NCBI GenBank assembly: GCA_936450465.1
Contig: OW388290.1
Span: forward strand, 25,657,457-25,721,456
Direction: 5' to 3'
Length of the DNA: 64,000 nucleotides
Source of the DNA: Gibbula magus
Taxonomy: Eukaryota; Mollusca; Gastropoda; Trochida; Trochidae
Position numbers and translations under genes: made by a program. The notes beneath the pieces were generated by a model. It was given only the letters and a program-made list of their open reading frames with translations. It did no database searches and was not told the origin of the DNA. Positions 63,020 through 64,000 of the stretch are shown in pieces; the stretch's first letter is position 1; the number at the start of each line of letters is the position of its first letter.

Positions 63020-63721
63020 CCGTAAGCTCTACGAGGAAATTAACATGGAAATTGTGAAAATAAACATATATTGTTTGGTAATCATTAACAATGTTGCAGT
63101 AGATTAATTACATTAACTTAAGATTTTGTATGTACAATTACACACTTATTCCAATATTTTGTTATTTACTTCTGAATTTTTGTTTTAAATATCAAAACCA
63201 AAACTTAATTTCAAAACTTGTCTTAAGAAACAAAAATTGCAACATTTGTTACAGAATGGGTCGGTAATTAAATGCAGGCTGTAGTATAACCATAGACCAT
63301 AGCAGGTACCATTACTGATTAGTTTTATGTATTCCGAAATAAGGTCTTGCACAAGTTGAGCGCAGAGATTGTCGTAGCTAGTAGTTATGCAACTCAGTGT
63401 AACAACTGCACATGTGTATCTCAGCAGGTATTATGACTAAATACACAATCAGTACTTAATGACTCAAATATACAATCATTTGATTGCGTTGTTGTGGAAT
63501 GTATTGAGAAAGATTATTATGGCTCATTTCCTACTCATAAATACGTGTTGATAAAATATAAATTTAACGACATACGATGGTATGACGTAAAATATTGCAA
63601 GATATCTGTGAAATTAAAATACATGCGTGATTTTGCTACATTGCATAAATGCTCATATTACCAATTTTGTCATTTTACCGAGATGATGTATTTATCGAAA
63701 TAACATTGTACAACACTCTGA

Positions 63722-63792
63722 AATGAGAGATGGACGGACAGAGAGGGAGAAAGAGAGGGAGGGCGAGAGGGAAAGAGAACGGAGACAGAGAG

Positions 63793-63870
<78 letters not shown>

Positions 63871-64000
63871 GGAGAGAGAAGGAGAGAGGGAGAGACGGAG
63901 AGAGAGACGGAGAGAGAGAGAGGGAGAGAGAGAGACTGTACAGAGAGAGAGAGATGAACGGACAGAGAGGGAGAGAAAGACGGACGGAGAGAGAGGGAGG
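63722..64000. repeat. Imperfect (GA)n tract with ACGGA interruptions
   Basis: GA-rich to the end of the window, with a pure block at about 63798-63868 and repeated GAGACGGAGAGAGA variants around it. It continues beyond the window. Confidence 0.9.

Noticed and set aside
63730..63957. Arg/Glu repeat protein read from the GA tract
   Set aside because: Translation of a microsatellite; the same applies to 57680-58063 and to Tyr-Ile repeats from the TA tracts at 28494, 31884 and 62147.

Overview
This is an AT-rich eukaryotic (animal) window with very few coding bases. It is full of decayed retroelements, small non-autonomous DNA transposons, TA and GA microsatellites and old segmental duplications. 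The mix suggests an invertebrate and, by inference, a lophotrochozoan, most likely a mollusc: a CR1/L2-like LINE, Penelope-like elements with inverted terminal arms, a ZNF862-type hAT relic, TTAA-flanked MITEs, and a receptor guanylate cyclase gene with short exons and long introns. I see no bacterial-type gene, tRNA, rRNA or CRISPR array.

Layout. 1-3.3 kb: a TTAA-type MITE fragment and a decayed hAT-type transposase gene on the minus strand (about 1.44-2.35 kb). 3.3-15.9 kb: duplicated segment copy 1. It is interrupted by a 654-bp MITE, a 361-bp MITE, a nearly full-length CR1/L2-like LINE (6743-9802), a hAT-like palindromic MITE, and a short LINE insertion flanked by an unusually long 174-bp duplication. 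15.96-24.0 kb: copy 2 of the same segment; the junction with copy 1 falls inside a truncated receptor exon. 24-34.4 kb: unique AT-rich sequence, a second duplicated block (26.0-27.1 and 33.6-34.4 kb), a third fragment of the big duplication (30.7-31.9 kb) and a Penelope-like element. 35-48 kb: remains of a receptor guanylate cyclase gene on the minus strand. 46.0-51.8 kb: copy 3 of the large duplication, which carries the ectodomain exons of that gene. 50.2 and 52.15 kb: two THAP-domain exon pieces on opposite strands; the plus-strand one has a GC-box and ETS/CRE promoter. 52.6 kb: a compact foldback of TGGAAAG motifs. 58.1 kb: a reverse transcriptase fragment. The rest of 53-64 kb is mostly featureless apart from microsatellites and a degenerate repeat pair.

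How it fits together. The main host locus is the minus-strand receptor guanylate cyclase. Exons for part of the ligand-binding ectodomain, the juxtamembrane segment and most of the kinase-homology domain lie in the right order with compatible phases where checked. However, one kinase-homology exon is missing, another has an in-frame stop and no splice acceptor, and no cyclase catalytic exon is visible. The duplicated segments at 3-24 kb and 46-52 kb carry broken copies of ectodomain exons, so the window records local duplication of the 5' half of this gene followed by decay and transposon invasion. Several MITE insertions can be dated relative to the duplication because a paralogous segment lacks them. 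All homology calls come from reading motifs by eye; no search was run.
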